From the NCBI GenBank assembly GCA_037176705.1, contig CM073907.1:15531001-15595000 (forward strand): a stretch of DNA of 64,000 nt. Reading direction: 5' to 3'. The position numbers were made by a program, and so were the translations under genes. Positions 47,620 through 57,620 of the stretch are shown in pieces. The number at the start of each line of letters is the position of its first letter. Position 1 is the first letter of the stretch. The notes below the pieces were generated by a model. The model ran no database searches. It had not been told where the DNA came from and saw only the letters and a program-made list of their open reading frames with translations. Source of the DNA: Molossus alvarezi. Taxonomy: Eukaryota > Chordata > Mammalia > Chiroptera > Molossidae.

Positions 47620-50600
47620 ACCAGAAACTTGTTCCTGTTCTTAAGAGAAATACTTTTAGTTTTTGAACATTGAGTGTGATGTTGGCTGTAGGTCTTTCAT
47701 ATATGGCCTTTATTATGTCTAGATACGATCCCTCTATTCCCACATTGCTGAGCATTTTTATCAAAAATGGATGTTGGATTTTGTCAAATACTTTTTTGGC
47801 ATCTATTGATATGATTATGTGGTTTTCATTTTTTATTCTGTTTATGTGGTGCATCACATATATTCATTTGTGAATATTGTACCAACCTTGCATCCCTAGG
47901 ATATGCCCTACTTGGTCATGGTGAATAATTTTTTTGATGTGTTGCTGGATCTGATTTGCTTGTATTTTTTTCAGAATTTTGGCATCTATGTTCATCAGGG
48001 ATATTGACCTGTAGTTTTCTTACTTTGTAATGTCTTTTGCTGGTTTTGGAATTCGAATTATGCTGGCCTCATAAAAAAAATTTTGAAGTCTTTTTTATTT
48101 TTTAATTTTTTGAAGTAGTTTGAGGAGAATTGGTGTTATTTCTTCTTTGAATGTTTGGTAAAACTCCCCCATGAAGCCTTCTTGGCCCAGACTTTTGTTT
48201 CTGGGAGATTCTGGATTACATCTTCAATTTCTTCTCTTTTTATTGTTCTGATCAAGTTTTCTATCTCTTCCAGGTCCAGTTTTGGGAGACTATCTGTTTC
48301 TAGAAGTTTGTCCATTTTGCTTAAATAGTGAATTTGTTGCCATAAAATTTTTCATAGCAGTTGTTAACAATCTTTTGTATTTCTGTGGTATCAGTTGTTA
48401 CTTCTCCTCTTTCATTTCTGATTTTGTGTATTTGGGTTCTCTCTCTTTGTTTCTTGGTGAGTCTAGCTAAAGGTCCATCAATCTTGTTTATCTTTTTGAA
48501 AAACCAGCTTTTTGTTTTATTGATCCTTTGAATTTTTTTTTTTTTTGACTCTATATTATTTATTTCTGCTCTGATCTTTACTCTTTCCTTTCTTCTACTT
48601 GCTCTGTGGTTTTCTTTTAGTTTCTTGTTCTTTAAGTTGTGAGGTTAGGTAGTATATTAGAGATTTTTTTTTTCTTGTGCTTCTTCAGGTAGGCCTGAAG
48701 TGCTATGAAAATCCCTCTCAGAACTGTGTTTTTTGTATCCCATAGGTTTTGTGTTGTGTGTTCATTTTCATTGGATTCCAAAATGTTTTAATTTCTTCCT
48801 TGATCTCCTCATTGACCCATTTATTGTTTAATAACATGCTATTTAGCTTTCTTATGTTCAAATGTCTTTGCATGTTCTTGTTGCAATTGATTTCAAGTTT
48901 CATGCCATTGTGATCTGAGAAGATGCTTGATATGATTTCACTCTTCTTGAACTTGTAGAGAGTTTGTGTCCTAACATGTGGTCTATCTTTGAAAATGTCC
49001 CATGTGCACTTGAGTAGAATGTAAATTCTGTAGATTTGGGGTATAATTTTCTATATTTATTAAATCCATTGGGTCAAGTGCTTCATTTAGAGTCTCTGTT
49101 GCCTTGCTAATTTTTGTCTAGAGGATCTATCCAGTGATGACAGTGGGGTATTGAAGTCCCCTGCTATGCCTGTATTGTTATTGATTTCAATTTTGAAGTC
49201 CTCCAGAAGATTTTTAATATATTTTGGTTCTCCTATATTGGGTGCATATATGTTTATCAAGGTTGTATCTTTCTTTTGGACAGATCCTTTCAATATTATG
49301 TAGTGGCCTTCTTTATCTCTAGTTAGGTCTTCAATTTGAAATATATTTTATCAGATACGAGTATTACTACCCCAGTTTTTTTCTTTTCTTTTCTTTTTGT
49401 TTGCTTGGAAGATTTTTTTCCATCCCTTCCCTTTAACCTATGTGAGTTTTTTTGTTCTGAGGTGGGTCTCTTGTAAACAACATATAGATGAGTCATGCTT
49501 TCTTATCCAATTAGCTACTCTGTGTCTTTTTATCATAGCATTCAGTCCATTTACATTTAATGTGGTTATTGCTATGTACTTATTTATTGCCATTTTTGTT
49601 TAGTGTTGTTCTATTTTTCTTCCTATTTCTCCTGTTTATTGTAGCAGCCCTTTTACCATTTCTTACAGTGCTGGTTTGGTGCTAATGCATTCCCTTAGCC
49701 TTTTTTTTTTGGATTGGGAAGATCTTTATTTGACTTTGTATTTTGAATGATAGCCTTGCTGAGTAGAGTAGTCTTGGTTTCAGATCCTTGTTTCTCATGA
49801 CCTTGATTACCTTGTGCCAATCCTTTTGGGCCTGTAGTGTTTCTGTTGAGAAGTCAGCTGAGAGCCTTATGGGGTTTCCTTTGTAGGTAACCTGTTGCTT
49901 ATCTCTTGCTGCCTTTAGGATTCTCTCTTTGTCTTTAATTTTTGGCAGTTTGATTACTATGTGTCTTGGTGTGGGCCTGTTTGGGTTCTTCTTACTTGGG
50001 GCTCTCTGTGCTTCTTGAACTTGAATGCCTTCTTCCTTCATCAAATTAGAAAAGTTTTATGTCACTATTTCTTAAAATATATTCTCTAATCCTTGCTCAT
50101 TTTCTTCTTCTTCAGTGACTTCTATGATGTGAATGTTGTTACGTTTCCAGTTGTCCCACAGTTCTCTTAAACTGTCTTTCTGTTTTTCAATTGTTTTTTT
50201 TTTGTTTGTTTGTTTGTTTTTTGGTTTTCTGATTGGTTGATTTTTTCAACCCTGTCTTCTAATTTACAAATTCGGCTCTCAGCTTTCTCTACTTTGCTAT
50301 GTAGACCTTCCAATGTGTTTTTTTTTATTTCTGATATGTCATTTTTAATCTCTTCTTGGTGGTTTTTAATTTCCAACTGGTTTATTTTTAACATTTCTAT
50401 GTCTTTAATCATGGTGCTTAATGTCTTTACACCTGGTGTTGAGCTTTTTCACGATCATGGCTCTGAGTTCTAGCTCTGTTAGCTTGCTTAACTGAAGCAT
50501 ATTTATCTCCTTTTCTGTAGATGTCTCTTGTTCTTTCACTTGCTTTTGTTTCTGTGTTACACCATTTTGGCTATCACAGTGGGCTTCGAAGCCTGGCAAA

Positions 50601-51397
50601 TTTTTCTTGTGGGTGTTGGTATTCTGTTGTTTTTGGCTCCCTATCTTGGATTAGGATGAGCCAGGGAGAACCCATGTTACACACCAATGTCAGGTCTTAC
50701 TTTCCTGGTTAAAGTTGCTAGCCCAGAGAATGGTACACTTATCCTCTAGCTTTTTTCCTGGAGGCTATCAGTTGCAGTTATTTGAAGTTCCTTGACTTCT
50801 CAGTTGAATGAAAAACTCCCTCAGGTGCTCAGCATAAGGGGATTTCCAGAGGGTGGGGCAGGTGGTGGTTGTTAATGAGCCTTAATTAGCATTTCAATGG
50901 CTATTTTTTGGGGTTGAATCTTTGAGGGAGGGGCCACCACCTCTTCCCAGGGCCCTGGGAAGGAGTAAGATGACCACAGTTCTGTGTGGCTGCAACTCAG
51001 CAAAGCTCAGAGCACCCTCCAAATCCCAAGTGTCCCCACACAGTTCCAGTCCAGTATGACCTTCGTCTGCCAGAGCTCACGGTAAGTGGCTATGGCTCTT
51101 TTAGCCTCTGTCTTGGCTCTGTGCTGGGGGCCACCTGGGAGTTTAATCCAAGGGTGCTGCTCACAACTAAGGCCGCTGCTCCCAGCTAAGGCTGCTGCGG
51201 ACCATGGGCTCCCAGCCCCACTCTGGCATCTCCGCAAGCCTACCAGAATTGAGTCATTGTCCCTGGTTATGTGATTTTCCAAGCTGCTTTTCTGTTGCAT
51301 TTTCCTGATGATTTGTCTTTATTTTCATTGTATTTCCAGTTTGTCCTGGGAAATAATCTGTGTAGCTTCCATTCACTCTGCAACCATTTTGGAATCT
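47620..51397 (-). mobile_element. Minus-strand L1, 3' part missing, inactive
   Basis: On the minus strand: 5' UTR about 51,397-50,620; ORF1 about 50,600-49,680; ORF2 from about 49,600 to 47,620. The ORF1 coiled coil is at 50,167-50,599 and the RNA-binding half at 49,682-50,044 (TPRHIVIKLPK, RLSADFSTETLQA). ORF2 has endonuclease pieces at 49,087-49,293 (LINIYAPNIGEP) and RT pieces at 47,609-47,857 ([27 protein letters not shown]). The element ends inside the RT domain before YADD, so the C-terminal half of ORF2, the 3' UTR and the A-tail are absent. Confidence 0.92.
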
Positions 51398-51419
51398 GTT
51401 TTTCTAACTCTTGAGGTAC

Positions 51420-51600
51420 CTGATTTATTCACTCATTGAACAAAAATGACTGCTGACTATATATCAGGTTTTGGGGATGTAACAGACAACAAAACAGGCA
51501 AAAATTCCTGCTCAAATGGAGCTTGCATTCTAGTGGGGGAGAAATAGGCAGTTAACAAAAGTCACTTCAAATGGTGACAAAAGCTATGAAGCATAAAACG
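51420..51600 (+). mobile_element. LINE-2-like 3' fragment
   Basis: 'atatatcaggttttggggatgtaacagac', 'aacaaaacaggcaaaaattcctgctc' and 'atggagcttgcattctagtggggga' follow the well-known conserved 3' end that I assign to LINE-2. Confidence 0.65.
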
Positions 51601-51719
51601 GGATATAGTGTGATGAAGGTTCTGACATATACTTCACCCTTCCTGATTACTTAACCATTCTCTCTGCTCTGTTTGACCTTATTGCCCTTTCCATTTATTT
51701 TCATCCTATACATTTTTAA

Positions 51720-52460
51720 ATCATTTTTTATTAATTTATTTTTGTTATAGATGTTTCTCCTTTTTTCCCTTATTGACACCCTCCTCCCTATCCCCTTTAC
51801 CCCATACCCGGCTTTGTTATCCATATCCATCGGTTTTGCATACATGCATATAAGTTCTGTGGTTTATCTCTTTGCTCCCCCACCACTTCCTCTTTTGAGG
51901 GTTGTCAGTCTGTACTCCAATTTTACATCTTTAGGTCTACCCAATTTTTCAGACTGTTATGTTCATTGTATTCCATAAATAAGTGAGATCATGTGATATT
52001 TGTCTTTCTCTGCTTAGCTTATTTCACTTAGTATAATACTTTCCAGGTCCCTCCCTGTAATCTCAAAGGGTAAGAGATCTTTTTTTTCTTAAAGCTGCAT
52101 AGTACTCCATTGTGTATATGTACCATTGCTTTTTTATTCATTCATCTACTGATGGACACTGGCTGTTTCCAGATCTTAGCTATTCTAAATAGTGCTGCTA
52201 TGGACATGGGGGTACATATATTCTTTGTGATTGGTGTTTCAGGATTCTTACAATATATTCCTAGAAATGAGATTGCTGGATAAAATGGCCGTTCAATTTT
52301 TAATTTTTTGAGAAAGCACCATATTGTTTTCCATAGTGGTTGCACCAGTCTGCATTCCCTCCAGTAGTAATTCCTCTTTTCTCTATACCCTCCTCAACAC
52401 TTGTTCTTTGATAATTTATTGATGGCAGCCATTCTGGCAGATGTAAGTTAATACCTCATA
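51720..52460 (-). mobile_element. L1 3' end, strongly 5'-truncated
   Basis: 3' UTR and last ORF2 part only, about 0.74 kb, parallel to 12,942-13,630 and 60,905-61,620. The A-tail side is at about 51,720 (T-rich on the plus strand). It breaks off at about 52,460. Confidence 0.88.
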
Positions 52461-52740
52461 ATTATTTTTTAAATAAAAAAATAAACCAAGTATTTATTCT
52501 GACTCTTGTTATCTGACTAATATTTAAGGATAATCTAATACTTGATGTGGAAAACAATTTTATAAGAAATTTTAAATTTAAAGGTAAAATGCACACATAT
52601 TCAAAAAGCCTATAGAATAGTCTAATAAAGGTTAAAATATTCATTACCTAGGTTTAATAACTATCACCAATGTTGTCTGATATCATTTTATCTATCTTCT
52701 ACTTTTCTATTTTTAACAAATTTATTATATATTTATTTAT
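52461..52740. other. Spacer between two L1 3' ends
   Basis: AT-rich sequence not shared with the other L1 copies; nothing recognised. Confidence 0.5.
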
Positions 52741-52744
52741 TTAC

Positions 52745-55700
52745 TTATTTAATTAATTTATTCATTTTTTTGTTACTGGTGTTTCTCCTCCCCCCTCCCC
52801 AAACTCCCTTGTATCTATCCTGCCCTCTCACAAGCATTGTTGTTTATGTTTGTTGGTTATGCATACATGCACATATGTTCTTTGGTTTATCTCATATCTC
52901 CCCCTTCATTCCCCTCCTCTGAAGTTGCATCTCTCAACTGATTAGTAACATTGAGCATTTTTTTATGTGTGTCTTGGCCAAATGTGTGTCCTCTTTGGAG
53001 AGGTGTCTATATAGGTCCTCTGCCCATTTTTATTTGAATTGTTTGTGTTCCTTTTGTTGAGCTGTATGAGCACTTTATATATTTTGGAAATTAGTTCCTT
53101 ATCTGATGTATCATTGGTAATTATGCTCTCCCATAGAGTAGGTTGCCTTTTCATTTTGATGCTTGTTTCTTTTGTTGTCCAGAGGTTTTTAGTTTGATGT
53201 AGTCCTATTTATTTATTTATTTATTTTTGTTTTTCTTGCCTAGGTGATGTATTGGTAAAAATTCTGCTGCCTGTGATGTTTGAGATTTTGCTGCCTGTAT
53301 TTTCTTCTAGGAGTTTTATGGATTCACAAGTCACATGTAAGTCTTTTATCCATTTTGTCTTTAGTTTTGTGTATGGGGTAAGTTGTTGGCCTAGTTTTAT
53401 TTATTTTTTGTATGTGCCATCCAATTTTCCAAACACCATTGATTACATAGTCTGTCTTTACCCCATTGTGTGCTCTAGCGACCTTTGTTAAATATTAATG
53501 GAGCATATTGTCTTGGGTCAATTTCTGGGTTCTCTGTTCTGTTTCATCGATCTTCATGCCTATTCTTGTACCAGTAGCAGGCTGTTTTGATAACAATGAC
53601 TTTGTAGTATAAACTCATATTTGGTACTGTAATCCAGTTTCACTTCCTTCTTTCTAATTCAGATCTCTTTTATTTTTTCTTTTTGTTTAGTTGCTGTGAC
53701 TCTGACTTTCAGCACTATGTTAAATAAAAGTTGCAAGAGTGGCCATTCCTGTCTTGGCCCTGTTATTAAGGATAATGCTTTTACTATTTGCCCTTTGAGT
53801 ATGATATTGTCTGTAGGTTTTTTATATATGTTGAGATATGATCTTTCTATTTTTACATAGCTTAGTGTTTTTATCAGAAATGAGTGCTAAATTCTGACTA
53901 AAGACTTTTCAGTATTTATTGATATGATCATATGACTTTTATTTTTCATTTTGTTAATATGATGTACCACATTTATTGATTTCCAAATATTGTACTAGCC
54001 ATGCATCCCTGAGATATATCTGACTTGGTCAAGGTTTATAACTTTTTTATGGTATTGCTGGATTCAATTTCCTAATATTTTGTTAAGGATTTTGGCATCT
54101 ATGTTTATCAGGTATAAAAGCCTGTACATTTCTTTCTTTGTGGTGCCTTTATCTGGCTTTACAATTAGAATTATGCTGGCCTCATAAATCAACTTTGGAA
54201 GTGCCCCTTCTTCTTAAAATTTTTGGGAATATTTTGAGAAAAGTGGGTGTTAATTATTCTTTGAATGTTCAATAAAACTTCCCTGTAAAGCCTAAAGAGC
54301 CCAGGCTTTGGTTTGCTGGGAGTTTCTTGATTACATCTTCAATTTCCTTAGTTGTTATTAGTCTGTTCAAGTTTTCTGTCTCTTCCCGGTTCAGTTTTGG
54401 GAGACTGTGTGATTCTACAAGTTTGTCAGTTTGTCCTATATTGACCAATTTGTTGGCATATAATTAATTGTTCATAAAATCTTAAAACAATCCTGTTTTT
54501 CTGTGGTGTCAGTTGTTACTTCTTTTTTTTTTTTATCTGATTTTGTTTATTTGGATCCTTTCTCTTTGTTTTCTGGTGACTCTGGCTAAGGGTTCATCGA
54601 TCTTGTTTATTTTTTTAAGGAACCAGCTCTTTGTTTCATTGATCTTTTGAATTGATTTTTAGTTTCTCTGTCATTTATTTTCACTCTGATTTTTCCTATT
54701 TATTTTCTTCTACTTGCTCTGATTTTTTCTTTTTCTTCACATCCTAGTTCTTTAAATTGTAGGGTTAGATAACCAATTAGAAAGTTTTCTGTTTTTGGAA
54801 GTAGGCCTGTAGTGCTATGAACTGTTTTCTCAGGACTGCTTTTGCTGCATCCCACAGATTTTGTGTTGTATTTTGATTTTCATTGTTCTTCCGGAAATTT
54901 TTCTTTTTTCTATCCTCACCTGAGGACAGTTTTGCATTTATCTTTGGATAGATTAGGAGAAAGAAAGAAATAAAGAGAGAGAGAAAAACATCGATGTGAG
55001 AGACTTATCGACAGGTTGCCATGCACATGACCCCAGATAAGTTTGGAGACTAAATACTACTGAAGCACATGCCTTTAGCGGGAACCAAACCCAGGACTCT
55101 CTGGTCTACAGGTTGACATTCTAACCTGTTGAGTCAAACCAGTCAGGGAGGTTTCCAGGAAGTTTTAAATCTCTTCCTTGATCTCCTTGGTAACCCATTC
55201 ATTGTTTAATAACATAATATTTAGCCTCCTTGGGTTGGAGTGTTTTCATTGTAATTAACTGCTACTTTTATGCCATTGTGATCTGAGAAGATGCTCTATT
55301 TGTTTTTTTCAATCATCTTGAACTTGTAGAGAATTACTTTGTGTCCTAAGGTGAGGTCTGTCTTTGAGGATGTCCCATATGCACTTGAGAAGAATGTGAA
55401 TTAAGCAGTTTTGTGGTGTAATTCTATGTAGATATTTATTAAACCCATTTGATCTGGTACATGATTTAAAGTCTCTGATTCATTGTTAAATTTTTGTCTA
55501 GATGACAGATTTAGTGATGTCAGCGGGGTGTTGAAGTCTCCTGCTATGATTGTGCTGCTTTTTATTTCTTCTTTGAGGTCCTCCAGAAGTTTTACAAAGT
55601 ATTTGTACTCCTTTACTGGGTGCATATATGTTTACTAAGGTTATATACTCCTGTTCCTGTTGAATAGATCCTTTCAATGGTATGTAGTGGCCTTCTTTGT

Positions 55701-56135
55701 CTCTAGGTATGGCCTTCATTTTGAAGTATATTTTATCAAATATAAATATTGCTACCCCAGGTTTTGTGTTTTGTTGTTTTTTCTGCTTGCTTGGAAAATT
55801 CCATCTGTTAACTTTCAAACTATGTGAGTCTTTTGTTGTGAGTTGGATCTATTGTAAACAACATATATATGAGTCATGCTTTCTTACCTATTCAGTGTAT
55901 CTGTGACTTTTGATTAGAGTGTTTAATCAATTTACATTTAAGGTTATTATTGATGTGTACTTATTGATTGCCATCTTCATTTATTATGGTTATGTTTCTT
56001 TTCCTATTTCTTATGTTTATTACAGCAGTTGTTTTGGCATTTCTTGGAGTGCTTGATTGGTGCTAATATGTTTCCTTGGCTTTTGTTATTAATTTGTTTT
56101 TGTTTTTTATTTGCATGGAATGCTTTTTATTTCAC
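52745..56135 (-). mobile_element. L1 with internal deletion, split by a SINE
   Basis: The 3' end is at about 52,745. At about 52,930 the sequence skips roughly 0.7 kb relative to the copy at 60.9 kb. ORF2 continues to 54,898, is interrupted by a SINE (54,905-55,148) and resumes to about 55,900. Endonuclease pieces are at 55,401-55,818 (PGVAIFIFDKI, TLVNIYAP). It ends in ORF1-like sequence at about 56,135, directly against the 3' end of the next L1. Confidence 0.88.
54905..55148 (-). mobile_element. VES-type SINE inserted in L1
   Basis: Left end 'tatcctcacctgagga' (tail signature reversed), right end 'gttgagtcaaaccagtcaggg' (head reversed). It is flanked by 'ttccggaaatttt' on the left and 'ttccaggaagtttt' on the right, which look like diverged target duplications in L1 sequence. 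Confidence 0.9.
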
Positions 56136-56139
56136 CTTT

Positions 56140-56455
56140 TTTTTTAAATTTATGAATTTGTTTTTGTTAAATATGTTTCTCATTTTTCCCCATTGACACC
56201 CTCCTCTCCTTGCCTTTCATCCCCAGCTTGGTTGGCTATGTTAATAGGTCATGCATACATGCATGTAAGTTCTGTGGTTTAACTCTTCTCTCACAAAACT
56301 TCCTCCTCTGAGTCTTGTCAGTCTGTACCCCACCTCTATGTTTCTGGGTTTATTTAGTTCAGCAGTTGGCTTAGTTGATTATATTTTACAAATAATTGAG
56401 ATCATGTGATATTTGTCTTTCTTTGCTTGGCTTGTTTACTGAGCATGATTCTCTC
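56140..56455 (-). mobile_element. L1 3' end, left part of an interrupted L1
   Basis: 3' UTR sequence parallel to 12,942-13,280 and 60,905-61,190. It stops at about 56,455, where GC-rich foreign sequence begins. L1 homology resumes at 57,620 much further upstream in ORF2, so the two parts may be one L1 with a replaced segment. Confidence 0.8.
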
Positions 56456-56459
56456 TCAC

Positions 56460-57620
56460 ACACGCACAAGCTTTGATCCCCCAAGGCCCACCCCAGAAGG
56501 CTTACTGAACCTGGCAGGTGCAGGAGGAGCCCATGGCAGGGCCTCAGGTCCAACCCCAGGCTCTGGCCAAGTTTGTGTGAGGTCCCTAGGGAAGCTCTGG
56601 TTACTTGAGCCTGCACCACATCAAGATCACATCCCTGCAGCTTTGTATCTTGAACAGAGCAGGAAAAGAAGATAGAAAAGCTTTCAGGAGCAAGCAGAAT
56701 GTGGGTGTGGTCCAGGGGAGCACCATGGGCTGGGCAGATCCCAGGGAGGCCCTGGGTGCAGGGCTGAAGGCTGGGGCATGCTCTGAGCTGCCGGGCAGGC
56801 AAGCTGCATGGCCTGGTCTGCTCTGGCTCCTGCGCGGGAAGATGCTGTAGTCCAGGCCTGCAGCTTGTGCGTGCACATGGTGGGCGGCCCAGCTGGCCTG
56901 TGCTTTGGCTTCCTGGTGGTGGGCTACCTACTTAGCCTGGTCTTCGGCAACTTGACTTCTTGTCCGTGGCGCTGCCCTATGAGGACCTGCTGCACCAGCA
57001 GCTGCACAAGCTGAAGCAGCGCCTCCCTGAGTGCGAGTGCCTGTCCAAGCCCCAGCATGAGCAGGTCCTGGGCCAGGCCTGGAGGCAGCAGCCGGGGCCT
57101 GTGGGTGCTCAGCAATGCCTTTGGCCACTGGAACCCGGACTTCACCTCTGGGCTTTCCTTAGCCAGTACTGTGCTCTCCACCACAGGTAGGATCCCAGTG
57201 GCCCAGTACCAGAGGCCGCTCCCCACCCAGAGGATCCCCAGCCCCCTCCGCCCCGCCTACCCCCACCCTGGTGTCACCAGCTTCTCTGCCCCACCTGCCC
57301 CCACTCTGGTTTCACCAGCCCCTCTACCCCACCTGCCACCACCCTGGTGTCACCAGATCCTCCGCCCCACCTGCCCCTTCCCTGTTGTCATCAGCCACTC
57401 TGCCCCTCCTGCCCCCATTCCTGTGTTACAAGCACCTCCTTCCCACCTGCTTCCACCCTGGTGTCACTAGGTTCTCCACCCCATCTGCACCCACCCTGGT
57501 GTCACCAGCCCTTCCAGCCTGGCCACCTCCCCCTCCCTGGGCGTCTCCTGTGGAGATTCACAAAGGGTGGGCTGGTGGAGTCCAAAGCTGGTGAAGTGGC
57601 CTCAGGACCTCACTTGAATG
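56460..57620 (+). other. GC-rich insert inside L1, possible gene fragment plus minisatellite
   Basis: The composition changes sharply from AT-rich L1 to GC-rich DNA and back. On the plus strand, 56,877-56,950 can encode a hydrophobic stretch (GLCFGFLVVGYLLSLVFGN) after a Met. The following frame continues after a shift with an amphipathic, Leu/Gln/Glu-rich segment (LPYEDLLHQQLHKLKQRLPE, about 56,968-57,030). That pattern would fit a membrane-anchored protein relic, but I recognise no family. A 'ccaccacaggtaggat' near 57,180-57,195 is splice-like. A 38-bp minisatellite follows. No intact gene can be claimed. Confidence 0.6.
57243..57520 (+). repeat. 38-bp minisatellite, seven units
   Basis: The marker GTGTCACCAG or close variants recur at 57,271, 57,309, 57,347, 57,385, 57,423, 57,461 and 57,499, exactly 38 bp apart. 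Units are C-rich ('ccccacctgcccccaccctg' type) and diverged by several substitutions each. 38 is not a multiple of three, so long open frames through it are a by-product of the C-rich composition. Confidence 0.95.
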
